Of a stretch of DNA of 64,000 nucleotides, positions 13,800-24,479 are shown one piece after another (position 1 is the first letter of the stretch; each line of letters begins with the position of its first letter). Source of the DNA: Brachyhypopomus gauderio. Lineage: Eukaryota > Chordata > Actinopteri > Gymnotiformes > Hypopomidae. Under the pieces are notes generated by a model, which did not search any database, was not told where the DNA came from, and saw only the letters and a program-made list of their open reading frames with translations. The position numbers and the translations under genes are program-made. The stretch lies in assembly GCF_052324685.1 (NCBI RefSeq), contig NW_027506974.1, positions 62,501 through 126,500 of the forward strand, read 5' to 3'.

Positions 13800-14696
13800 C
13801 ACACACACACACACACACACACTCACTCTCTCACACACTCCATCTCCCTCTCTATTTCACACTTTCATCATCTATCCCACTCTTGGTTTCTGTCCCCTTC
13901 TTTCTCTCTGTCTCCCTCTCATTCTCTCTCCATCTCTTTCTCCCCACATCCCTGACTCACAGGGATGTTTACTGATACCAGTAAAGTAAAAAATGTCAAA
14001 GGGCAAAAATAGACCTTCGTTTTTGTTAGACATGAAGTACATTAACAATGTGATGCTTGTCAGTGGGTTCACTTTGATTTGGTTTCCAAAATACCAAAAT
14101 AGTGACAGAATGTATTGAACAATGAGTCCTCAGTCAGTGGTGAGTATAAAGCCAGGATGGTTGCCACAGTAAGGTGTAGTGCACAGGCAGTGCAAACAGC
14201 ACATCTCCTGCTAATTCTGATTAGCTGACTCTCATGTCTCAATAAATGTTAGGCCATGCTGGTTTCTCGTGGGGATTTTTATGTAAGTAATCATTCAAAG
14301 GAGAAGAAGAAGGAGAAACCTGCAGTTGTATATTTGTTTGCCAGGAAGTACAGTATCAGGATTACAGAATGCAAATCTTGAAACTCCATGAAAGAGTGAT
14401 AGACTGCCCTCAACTGGATGAATTACAGACTACAGTTGTCTTGCAATTGTGCGTTTCATACTCGCGTAAAGGAGAACCACATGAAATATGGGAATGTCCA
14501 ATAAATTAGTATAAAGTTTGATGATCATAATATCCTGTCCAAAGGCTTGCTACTGATTCAGGTGGGATATATCCATGTAACAAAGCCTCCAATACACTTT
14601 CAACAAGACAAGCATCTATTATGAATAAACACTCCATTGTCATGTATGATTCTCAAAGGAAGTTTTGCAAAGAAAAAAGACCGTAGTGCTACTCAC
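12957..14696. other. no gene seen
   Basis: Ordinary non-coding sequence apart from a compound TG/GA/AC microsatellite. No spliced exon chain is recognised on either strand. Confidence 0.5.
13741..13824. repeat. compound (TG)n(GA)n(CA)n microsatellite
   Basis: A TG run is followed by a short GA run and then a CA run. The outer blocks are complementary, so the tract is an inverted repeat with a purine-rich loop. Confidence 0.9.
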
Positions 14697-14816
14697 GTCT
14701 TGAAAGCTCCGATGGCATGGCTGACAAGCGTCTCCCGCATCTGCTTCCCAGGAGACTGCCTGCCTCGTCCTGGGGGACGCCGGCCCTCGGACACCCTCAG
14801 GCTCCGTGGGGCATGA
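14697..14816 (-). other. orphan candidate coding exon, gene unknown
   Basis: Minus-strand segment of exactly 120 nt. It is preceded by a good polypyrimidine tract and TAG acceptor (tgttttcccctctgtag) and followed by a strong donor (AAGAC|GTGAGT). One frame is open throughout and gives a basic peptide containing RSLRVSEGRRPPGRGRQSPG and then KQMRETLVSHAIGAFK. A second frame is also open. I do not recognise the protein and find no partner exons nearby. It may be an internal exon of a gene extending left of the window, or a chance open segment. Confidence 0.35.
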
Positions 14817-15691
14817 CTACAGAGGGGAAAACACAGCAGGCAAGCTCACTACTCCAGATCATATCATCATCACAGAACAACAAGAGTTGCAGAACACGAA
14901 CCCATCACAAAGCATCAAATACAACACCATAACTAAACACAGTCCTTGTAAATTGATGATTAAAAAAAACAAAATCTAAAATAACTGTCAGACTGCCATA
15001 TTGTTAGCAGCTGTATGCAACTAAGGCCCCTGCTGTCAAAATTACCTAAGTGGAGTTTGTGACATTGTTTTAGTGGTAATTGTTCCACTTGGCATTTAAA
15101 CCAGCCCATGAATAACTCCTTGGTGAGCTCTTTACAAGATGCCCCAGCTCCTACTGCGAGTGGATCCATATTCAAGCCAATTAAAGGCATGACTCATATG
15201 GCACTACCCACAAGAACATTCGTTCTTTTCCGCGGGCCTTTCAGGCCGTTGATGTACTGTAAACATTACTCAGTCTATATGAGTGGGCTCGTTACAGGGC
15301 AGCTTTTGACTGACAGGCAACTCTCTGTGTCACGCCGCCCCGGGGGGAGCGGCGCGTTTACGGCCCACGCCTTTTGTCTGTGACATCCTGTTTGTGACTT
15401 TCTTTTTAGGTACCCAATTCCAAACAATGCAGACCAATTCTCGGAACAAAGAGACACGTCTCCCGTTCAAAAATCTTCTTTTTCGTATTGTGAAAACGTC
15501 AAATGTTCCGGAAGCCACATGACACAAATATAGCTTGCCAATGAGTTTTGACTTTATCGCATGTGATGTAATATCAAACAATATCTGAGCAAGTTTTCCA
15601 CTGATGGGCCTGATGTAGTCAAGAGACCATGTTAATGATGAAAAGACTACATGGGCATCCATCCATTGGATAGATCAAATCCAGAACCAGT

Positions 15692-16016
15692 TCCAGGTCA
15701 CAGGGGCAGTAACCTAAGCAGAGAGGCCCAGGTTTCCCTCTCCTCAGCCTCCTCTTCTAGCTCTCCTGGGGGGATACCGAGGTGTTCCCAGGACAGCAGA
15801 GCGATATAATCTCTCTAGCGTGTCCTGGGTCTTGCCCGGGGTCTCCTCCCAGTTGGACATGCCCGGAGAGCCTCACCAGGGAGGAGTCCAGGTGGCATCC
15901 GGACCAGATACCTGAACCACCTTAACTGGCTCCTCTCTACATAGAGGAGCAGTGACTCTACTCCGAGTCTCTCCCGGATGACTGTACTCCACACCTTATC
16001 TCTAAGGGAGACCCCT
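15692..16016 (-). mobile_element. non-LTR retrotransposon fragment (RTE/Rex3-like 3' end)
   Basis: Minus-strand translation gives the familiar C-terminal end of teleost RTE-type reverse transcriptases, with motifs like RWFRYLVRMPPG, RPRTRWRDYI and WEHLGIPPGELEEV. The copy is 5' truncated and carries frame breaks. Assignment to Rex3 rather than another RTE clade is from memory. Confidence 0.65.
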
Positions 16017-17574
16017 GCAGTAATACTCTTTATTTAGGAGTTCATGAACTCTTTATGAGCCTCGTCTGAAGACGAGAGACGTCACTGTAAACAACAAAAC
16101 AAACATTATGCCAGATAAATAATACTAGAGGAAAATATATTTAGATATGGAATTCACTCACGATAAACCACTCAGGTTTAGTTTCACTACTATCATTATC
16201 CAACTGTAAAACCAACACCGCCATGCCAGTCTCTTTCGGACCCATCCCTCTCAGGCCACTGGTTCTACACAAGGCTCTCAACTGGGTGTAGTTAATGCCG
16301 ACGATTCTCTGTCCATCTGTGACAAACTTACATTAAATTTCCTATCGTCACCGGAGCCAATTCTTTGTCCATTTCTCCCAATATGAGAAGTTTTATACTT
16401 GTCTTTAAGTAAAGAAAGTCGCCTAACATGGCCTCATAAGCAAACGGTTAACTACGCCAGGAAGCTAGCGAGTTAGTTTAATTGCACTGAATAACATACA
16501 CACATAAATTCGTTTAACATGCCAATTTCTAGATGGGAATTTGGCGGTTTTTTTGACATGACATGCTAGTAAACGTGAGGATGCAAATGGAAAGGTAGAA
16601 AATGAGAGAAGGATAAATATTCCAGGGAGTGCCCTGATCTCTGCGCCCAGGTCTGTACCTGAAGACCTTTAACTCACTACAGTCACACAGATTAACTCAT
16701 CGCAGCTAACTCACATTACACACATATATACGTCAAATGTCCAAATTCTGACTCAAGGTTTAGCTAGATTGAACTGGGGTGTGTATTCAAGCCTTGTTCA
16801 TAACCAGTTATTAAAATGAGGTCTGGCTTTGTCTGGTCTTATTTTTGTTTGCACTAATCCAAATGTAAAATGTAAGATGTAACAAATTAAGATTTTATTA
16901 TTGTCCAAGTTATTATCCAAGTAAGATAGTTACATTGAAAATGTAAGCAAAAAAAATCCTCGGGTTTTATGTGTGTTAGGCTGACAGAATGTTGATTATA
17001 TAATCAATTTATTTTTGATCATTTTCACTTCCCCCTGCTCTAATGTATCTTCTGCATGTTCTGTGTTTGTAGGCCCTCTCCGTGATTCACGTGTCTATAC
17101 TAGGCCATCAGCTTACCATGACCAGATACTATTTCAGCTATGAGAGCTTGTAGGCTCTGCCTATACCCGATGAGACTACACCATAGTAATCCCTTCAACT
17201 GAACAGGCTTAGAAGCTTTAATTAAGTAAGTGGTTCTTGGCTTCATTTGAGCACCACAAATCAAACAAAACAACGTAGCTCTCATGCACTTTAAATTATC
17301 TACAGCTTTTTTTTTTACTAATGTGTGAATGCTCCCTGGAATAGCATTATATTCTAGAAAAAAATTTATTCCTTATTTTACACAAAAGTTAACTGTATTA
17401 GTGTGTTATGAGCATGTGCAGTATGCGTGATATATTTAGCTCACACTGTGCCAGTAGTGATACAAGCGGGTATTAGTGGTCTAAAAGCACTAATTCCATC
17501 AGGAGAGCTGGAGGATAAGGACTGAAAAGATCTTGTGTCTTTGCAAAGCTGCAGAACCAGAGTCTGCCTCCGGT

Positions 17575-18226
17575 ATGTTCCACACTCTTAAGATGTTTAG
17601 CAGAGGCTCTGTGGGTCCATCCCCAGCCCCAAGCCCGGTCCAAGTACTGGTTCTGGATCCAGCTACAGGACAGACTCCTACATCAACTCCTCCATCAGCT
17701 CCTGCATCAGCTGCACCATCTCACACTGCTATGGTAGGACGCAAACATTTTCATCACAAGTTTCCCTTTAGTGCTCGTCGACTACCCATAGCTGAAGAAC
17801 GTATTTGTTTATTTTATTCCTGATTGTGGACACCATTGGAATGAATCTAGTGCTGTTTAGTGCTTCTGTTTTACGTTTTGTATTCTGAGATTTGTATTGT
17901 AATAATTTTACAAAGTTGTCCCAATTCAATTTACAGGCAGAAGAACCCGTCACTAATGAAGAAAAGCCCAAAGAAGTGGCAAAAGCTCATAGTAAGCGAA
18001 TGGCTATGAAATCTTCCCCCACCGCCACCACAAACAAGCCGAACAGAAGCTCATGTAGGTCTGAAAGCTCTGCGTTTGGTTTTGGTCTGGGTTCAGGTAA
18101 TGAAGAGTAACCATAGTGCCATAGTGTATGCTTCCAGTTGAGAGTTACAGGCCTGTCTCTTTGTAAACTTCTGTACCAGTGGGAGCACTGCCAATACAAG
18201 CATAGCAGAGAAAGTCCTTTTTGAAC

Positions 18227-18287
<61 letters not shown>

Positions 18288-21200
18288 CCCCTCCAGCACC
18301 AATATCCAGCCCTACATGTGTCCCTGCTCCCAGCTCAAAGCCAGCAGACAAGCCAGGTCACCCTGCCGATGGACAGACACCTGAACAGTAAGACTGGAGT
18401 AGTTCAACAGTTTCATCTTTGCACGTCTGCTCAGCCCTACATGACTGCAGCTCTTTTATTACATATCGACCATGTTTCTTCTGTACTAGTTATGCCACCA
18501 AACCCACTTTGCAAACCAGATCAGTTACTAATTCAGTTACCGAGTCGCTGATTAATGTGAACGGACTCACTGGCCAGAACTTGCATTTGATTAATAAGGC
18601 GATTACACAAAATATCGAGCCTAATTAATTAGGGAATCAGCTGGAACACAAAAGAATGGGGCATTTGGACTCATACGCAGCAGTCACAAACATTACCCAC
18701 AGGATGTGTTTCTGCCAGAGAGCAGGATTACTGAGGTGAAGAGCTGAGAAGAGATTATGAGGTTTGGAGCTCTTGTGATTAAAGGAGCTCTTGAGAGCTA
18801 CTTACACTGAAGCGACAACACTAAGAAACAGAAAAACAAGGCCTGCATCAAATCAGTAGTTATACTGTAATGAAAGACACATCCCCGTGCATTTAGCCTT
18901 CAGTGGCACAGGGAGTTTAATTTGGCAGAAGGATAAGAGCCTCTTGGCACTGTTTCCAATGGACAGTTTATTTTGTATGCAGAGTGCAGAATCTGAACTC
19001 AAATGTGTTCACGGGTATGAACTCAAATGTGTGCACTGATATGAACTCAAATGGGTGCACTGATATGAACTCAGATGTGTTCACGGGTATGAACTCCAAT
19101 GGGTGCACTGATATGATCTCAAATGTGTGCACTCATATGAACTCAAATGGGTGCACTCATATGAACTCAAATGGGTGCACTCATATGAACTCAAATGGGT
19201 GCACTCATATGAACTCAAATGGGTGCACTCATATGAACTCAAATGGGTGCACTGATATGAACTCAAATGGGTGCACTCATATGAACTCAAATGTGTGCAT
19301 TGATATGCTGTATATGATGCTATAGAGCCTAGGAAACATTGCGCCCACGTTCCACAACTCAATGTGTGTACAACGTTTTCTGAATTCAAATTAGGTGTGG
19401 TAATATTGTCAAGATGATTACAATATGCAATTTACAGTTATGCTATTGGTTGTGTTGAATTAGACAGGAAAAATTACCCTGTCTGCCGCCTGACACTGTA
19501 ATTAACAAATACTCGGACGTCCAACTTCGAGAGATCCTCAAGCAGATGCGTGAACGAACAGAACTGTACAAGGAGAAAATCCTGGATCCATACGCCTCGT
19601 CGCCCGAGCACAGCCCTCCAGTCAGTGAGTACAGAGTCACCTCAGTTCGGGTCACTACACTTTAGTTCAGTGCAATTGCTTTAATTGTCCCCACAGGGGA
19701 GGTGTGTGTTGCAGCCTGATATACTAAAGCTGTAACACAGGAATAAAAACACTCAATACAGCTCATATAGAAAATCCAGTGATCTAAAGATAACATATAT
19801 CACATATGGAATAATCGTGAAGCCTTAGACATGACAGAGTTCTTCCATCTGTTGCTTTTCATCAATGAGAGCCTAATTCTGCATTCTGGAGGAAAAAGCT
19901 GTAACTCATTTAAGTGTCTGGGTAGCTCAGACGCAGTCTTGCTTTAAGGCAGATGAATGTTAGTCAATGGAATTTGGACAATGGTATTTTTTCCACCTTA
20001 ACAATGTGATTGGGGCAATTCGCACTGTGAAATGTAAGTCTGTAAACCAAACAGCCACAGAAAAAAAGTTAAACTAATTTAATAACTCACCTAAAAAAAA
20101 AAAGGCTGACAATCGTCCTTCCCACAATAAACATATTGAACTTCCTTCCTCAGATTGAAGAAATACAATCTCTGCCTGACTTTTTTTTTTACACATTCAG
20201 TATTCACATCAAAGGCCAGCTTATCATCAATAACTGTCCAAAAGTATTTATAACTGTCTACAAAGTCAAGTGCTGTGCTGTTAATCAATACAGGTGATGA
20301 AAACTGGGGCACTTTACAGAAATCGATTGTTTTTGTAATGTTTCATTTCAAATCCATATCTGTGGAACATTGCACAAAGTCCTATAGAGACGGTTTAATA
20401 TTCTTTGAAAGGACACCACACACCACCATATCCAGGAGCATCCACTGACTCTTTATTTATTTATTACTCATCACTATTTCATTTGCCCATTTTTTTTCTC
20501 ACATAGCACCTGTTTTGAGAAAAAAAGATTTCATAAAAAGGCAAGAGGAGGAGAGAAAGAGAAAAGAGGAGGAGGCTAAGAAAGCAGAAAAGGGAGCTGA
20601 GGAACAGAAGGAAAAGGAGACAGAAGAAAAGGAAGAGGAGAAGAAAGAGGAGAGGACGAAAGATGGAGCTGCATCAGCCAAGCAGAAGAACTCTCTCTGT
20701 CCAAATCTCACATGTACCTTCATAGACACTGTGTTGAAGGCCATAGATGACAGAATGGACGATGTCCTTGGCACGTCCTTGGAGCCATTCACAGGTTACA
20801 AACACATCAGAACAAAACACACACTTACTTGCATAGAAACTAGAGTACTGACCACAAACCAGCCAAAATATCTTCAAAAGCTCTCATGCAATATACTGCA
20901 CCTGTTTCAGATTTTTTAAACATTTAAACATCTTGTTCATTCAAATCATCACCTCTAGATCGCCGGTACATCATCTGGCTTAGCATGGTCACTATTGCCT
21001 TGAACTACAACCTTTGGTTCATACCAGTGCGCATGGCCTTTCCCTACCACACTCCGGGGACAATTCCTCTGTGGGTCACCTTAGATGTTCTAGCAGACCT
21101 GATCTACATCATCGACATGCTCGTTTTCCAGCCACGGTTGCAGTTCTGCATAGCCGGAGACATCATCGTATGCAAAAAACTAAGTAGACTATTACCATAA

Positions 21201-24200
21201 TTTCAATAACTTGTTCAAAACTGGATTTGGATTATCAAAAATACATTGTTCTCTTCTATCTTGTCAGTACGACAGAACTGTAATCAGGAAGAACTACAGA
21301 GACTCGGCAAAATTTCAGGTAGTGAAAAAGTAGGACCTAAAAAATGAAAAATTCTTCACACTGAAACTCAGCAGTAACATTTTTCAACTTTCTTCCTGCT
21401 AAGTATGATCTGATATCAGCCTTGCCCCTGGACGTGCTGTGTGTTCCCTTTGGATTCCGGTCTGTCTTCAGGATCAATCGTGTCATGAAAGTATGTCGTT
21501 GTGTCTGTTTTTGATTTGTTTTTGTTACTCAATACTCTAATACACAGTTGTAAAATCTCCAATTGTGACTCCTTTTTGTAAGCTTGGAGCATTTTATGAG
21601 TTCAGTGATCGACTTGAGGGCATAATGACTAAAGCTTATATCTGGAGGTATGTAATCACAATGACTGGTTATATACAACTTCAGCAATGTTATCATTATT
21701 AACACTTGATTCATGTATTTTCCCAACTAAATATGTGATTATTTTCTCTTGTCAGCACTTTAGTGTACCTGACCTTTCACGATCACCCATGTCAGTTGCT
21801 TTCGTCCTTCCATTAGGGTTATTCGTACCATTGGATATCTCCTGTTTGTTCTTCATATCAACTCCTGTCTTTTCTACGTGGCCTCTGAATATCAAGGCAT
21901 TGGCTCCACTAAGTGGGTGTACAGCGGTGAAGGCAGCGCGTGCGTATCTCCACCATTTGTTCACAAGTTACAATGAGTACGTGCAATGTCTCCTAAATTG
22001 ACTATTTTTGAAAATATGTTTACTCTTCCAGAAGAATTGTTGATAGAGTAATTGCAAAGTTTTTTCTGTAATTTTGATTATATAGAAAATGAAGTCTACA
22101 AACTGGTTTCTTCGGCATGAATTATAGCGAGAGTCAGGGGAAACTCTGCTTAATCTTTGCCAAAAAAATCCATTTGATACTTATATACATTTTAAATATA
22201 ATTTTTTTAACATATATTTTTTTGTGGCCCATGAACTATTGTGAGAGCATTAGCCTGTCTGGGTTTTTATATTCTCATAGCTACCTGAGGTGTTTCTTCT
22301 ACTCAGAGAAATCCCTGTTGGTGATCTCAGAGCTACCTTTCCCAGACACCTTATTTGCTCAGATCTTTCAGATGACCAACTATTTCTTTGGGTCGTTTTT
22401 TTTGTCCATCGTTCTTGGCCAGGTAGACATTTTTGTCTCTACACCTTTTTTTTCCTCCCGCTTATTCGTTTCTGATTTTTCCAGTGGCTTTGCCATTTCT
22501 ATTCCTTATATCGACCGAGATTCATATTGTTTAAGTTTGCTGAATGTTGAATGTAAGAGGTCATAAAAGTTTCAAAGTCGCTTTCTGCTCAACAGGTACT
22601 TGCGCTGTTATTATTTTGCTGTGCGGACCCTGATCAACATTGGTGGACTTCCTGAACCTCACACAGTTTTTGAGATCATGTTTCAGTTGGCAAATTTTTT
22701 TGTTGGTGTCTTTGTCTTCTCAAGTTTAATTGGACAGGTAAAAGACACAAGGTGCAGAATTTCCCAGGATTATCCAACCACACCCATTTTTTGGCTCCAC
22801 CCTTTATAAAAATAAAAATAAACTCATTTGATTGATGTTTTGATTTGAAAGTGACAGAATCAATAGTTTTAAGTGGGATTAATGTATCTGGTGCTTCAGT
22901 GTGTGATGTGTTACAGATGCGAGACGTCATTGGTGCAGCCACTGCTGGTGAAACGTACTTTCGCACATCTATGGATACTTGTGTGGCTTACATGGTGGCA
23001 AACCGCATACCCAAAGTGGTACAACATAGAGTGCGTACATGGTACAACTACACCTGGGCCTCCCAGGGCATGCTGGGTAAATATTCCTAGTGGAATTAAA
23101 TGGAACGGAGAATGGAATACGACAAAATATGAAGACTGTAGGACGCAGTATGTGAAGCGTGATAAGACCACTTTCTCCTCAGATGAATCTGAACTAATGG
23201 ACCAGATGCCTCTGGTGATGAGAACAACCATTGCTGTGGACATTAACCTCGCCACGTTCCAAAAGATTGACCTGTTTAAGGTTGGACTCATTGACTCATT
23301 ATCTGGCTCCAATTCATGGCATATTAAAATAATCTATGGTCACTAATAAATAACACATGGATCACTGGCCATACGGTGCTACAGGGGTGTGAGAACCAGA
23401 TGCTGGTAGACATGTTGCTGAGGCTGAAGTCTATAGTGTATCTGCCTGGAGACTTTGTCTGCAAGAAGGTCAGTTCTTCAGTGTTAACAAGTGTGCTCAC
23501 ATTTACCAAAGACTAACAGAATATTAAGGCAATTTATTTCAGCTGTTTTGTCCTACAGGGGGACATTGGTAAGGAGATGTACATCATCAAAGCCGGTGAG
23601 GTGCAGGTTATTGGTGGGCCTGACAACAAGACCGTCTTTGTGACACTGAAGGCAGGCTGTGTATTTGGTGAGATCAGGTAAGGCCGTCTCTGCTTAATCC
23701 ATCGTACAGTGTGTTAATGCATAGAGTCCATGTAAAGACAGAGAGCACGGCTGATGGAATGGACTCCTTCCTAGTCTTCTACAGTCTTCAGCTAATGGAG
23801 GCAACAGAAGAACTGCTAATGTAGCAGCTCATGGATTTGCCAACCTCTTTGTGCTGGATAAGAAAGACCTCAATGACATACTGATTCATTACCCAGAATC
23901 CCAGAAGGTTCTAGCCAGAAAGGGGAGGTCAGCCTAACGGTTAAAAACACGTGCATATTATGATACTGAAATCTGATTTATTACTGAAAAAGACTGACAA
24001 TACTGACTGCTTGCCCTGGTTTGGTAGGAAACTGATGAAGACCAAAGGCTCAGCAGGGGTCAGGACAGAAGAAGAGCGTAAGAAAGGCCTGGAGCTGTTT
24101 GGAGCCAAGCCTCCCACTCCCAAAATGCTTCGTGCTTTTGAAAGATTCAACAAAAAGGGTTTTTTGGAAAAACTTAAGGTAAGAAACTTAAATGAAGTTA

Positions 24201-24310
24201 AACGCATGTTAAATATACAAACAAGAAATGCAACAAAATGCTTGTAGTGTCCTTACTAATTATTTTTTTCTTACCTTTTTGTTTTTTCCTAGAGTGCTAA
24301 AGATCAATAA
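17575..24310 (+). CDS. cngb3: cyclic-nucleotide-gated channel beta-3 (cone CNG beta subunit)
   Basis: This is the modulatory subunit of the cone photoreceptor cGMP-gated cation channel of the outer-segment membrane. Eighteen coding exons join in phase: 17575-17733, 17937-18096, 18297-18387, 19464-19624, 20507-20794, 20959-21167, 21268-21318, 21404-21490, 21583-21647, 21817-21939, 22596-22737, 22917-23076, 23183-23280, 23385-23468, 23559-23677, 23775-23927, 24028-24178, 24293-24310. The product is about 772 aa (human 809). Residues about 198-245 are Lys/Glu-rich, S1-S5 about 287-465, pore and S6 465-512 (filter NIGGLPEP), C-linker to about 598, and cyclic-nucleotide-binding domain 599-717 with FGEIS and NRRTANV, including the Arg-Thr that contacts cGMP. 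The tail is short. The start ATG gives MFHTLKMF, resembling human MFKSL. The second exon could instead end at 18054, which is also in phase. An extra pore exon lies at 22281-22422. cngb3 rather than cngb1 is supported by the sequence and by cpne3 next door. Confidence 0.93.
18228..18285. repeat. (TG)n tract ending 11 nt before a cngb3 exon
   Basis: The TG repeat occupies the 3' end of the intron. Only 'aacccctccag' separates it from the exon starting at 18297, so it sits where the branch point and polypyrimidine tract would be. Confidence 0.9.
18996..19310. repeat. 24-bp minisatellite in a cngb3 intron
   Basis: About 13 copies of a 24-bp unit beginning ATGAACTCAAATGGGTGCAC, with single-base variants. 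Because the unit is a multiple of three it stays open on both strands (Met-Asn-Ser-Asn-Gly-Cys-Thr-His on plus). It lies between exons 18297-18387 and 19464-19624 and is not part of the reading frame. Confidence 0.9.
20097..20312 (-). mobile_element. LINE reverse-transcriptase fragment in a cngb3 intron
   Basis: The minus-strand frame reads like the C-terminal part of a non-LTR reverse transcriptase ([17 protein letters not shown], then [15 protein letters not shown]), matching the usual 'FKYLGV...QQRLYFLRRLRK' pattern. It is short and truncated, antisense to cngb3. Confidence 0.6.
22281..22422 (+). CDS. cngb3: extra, alternative pore exon of cngb3
   Basis: This open segment is a second copy of the pore/S6 exon, 173 nt upstream of the canonical one. 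It has a pyrimidine-rich acceptor ending in 'tattctcatag', a CCAG|GTAGAC donor and exactly the same length (142 nt) and phase. It joins the upstream exon (ending ...GC at 21939) to give Ala-Tyr-Leu-Arg-Cys. The 47 residues align to the canonical 47 without gaps, with 20 identities. Pore positions 14-21 read VISELPFP instead of NIGGLPEP. S6 residues such as Asn33, Gly37 and the final Gly-Gln are kept. Using both exons in one mRNA would insert 142 nt and shift the frame, so mutually exclusive use is expected. It could also be a decaying duplicate, but there is no stop or indel. Confidence 0.72.
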
Positions 24311-24466
24311 TTACCACAGAAGAACATTTATGCCACTTCCCTTAGGTGTAGCACGTTCTCAGTTTTTGCTAATTATCTGGAGACGTTTTTAATATGTTAA
24401 CCATTTGAGTTGATAAAGCTTTGTTGGAAACCTTTGTTGGTTTATCAAGGTCTTTTTTATTTTAAA

Positions 24467-24472
24467 AATAAA
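24467..24472 (+). terminator. candidate polyadenylation signal of cngb3
   Basis: AATAAA about 157 nt after the cngb3 stop codon, in A/T-rich sequence. It is the first canonical hexamer downstream of the stop that fits a short 3' UTR. Confidence 0.5.
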
Positions 24473-24479
24473 AAAGAAA

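Noticed and set aside
13735-13989. Frames rich in Cys-Val, Arg-Glu and His-Thr
   Set aside because: They come from the compound TG/GA/CA microsatellite.
22117-22566. 149-codon frame spanning the extra pore exon as an independent gene
   Set aside because: Only the middle 142 nt resemble channel sequence, and that part is bounded by splice sites in the correct phase; the flanks are A/T-rich intron.
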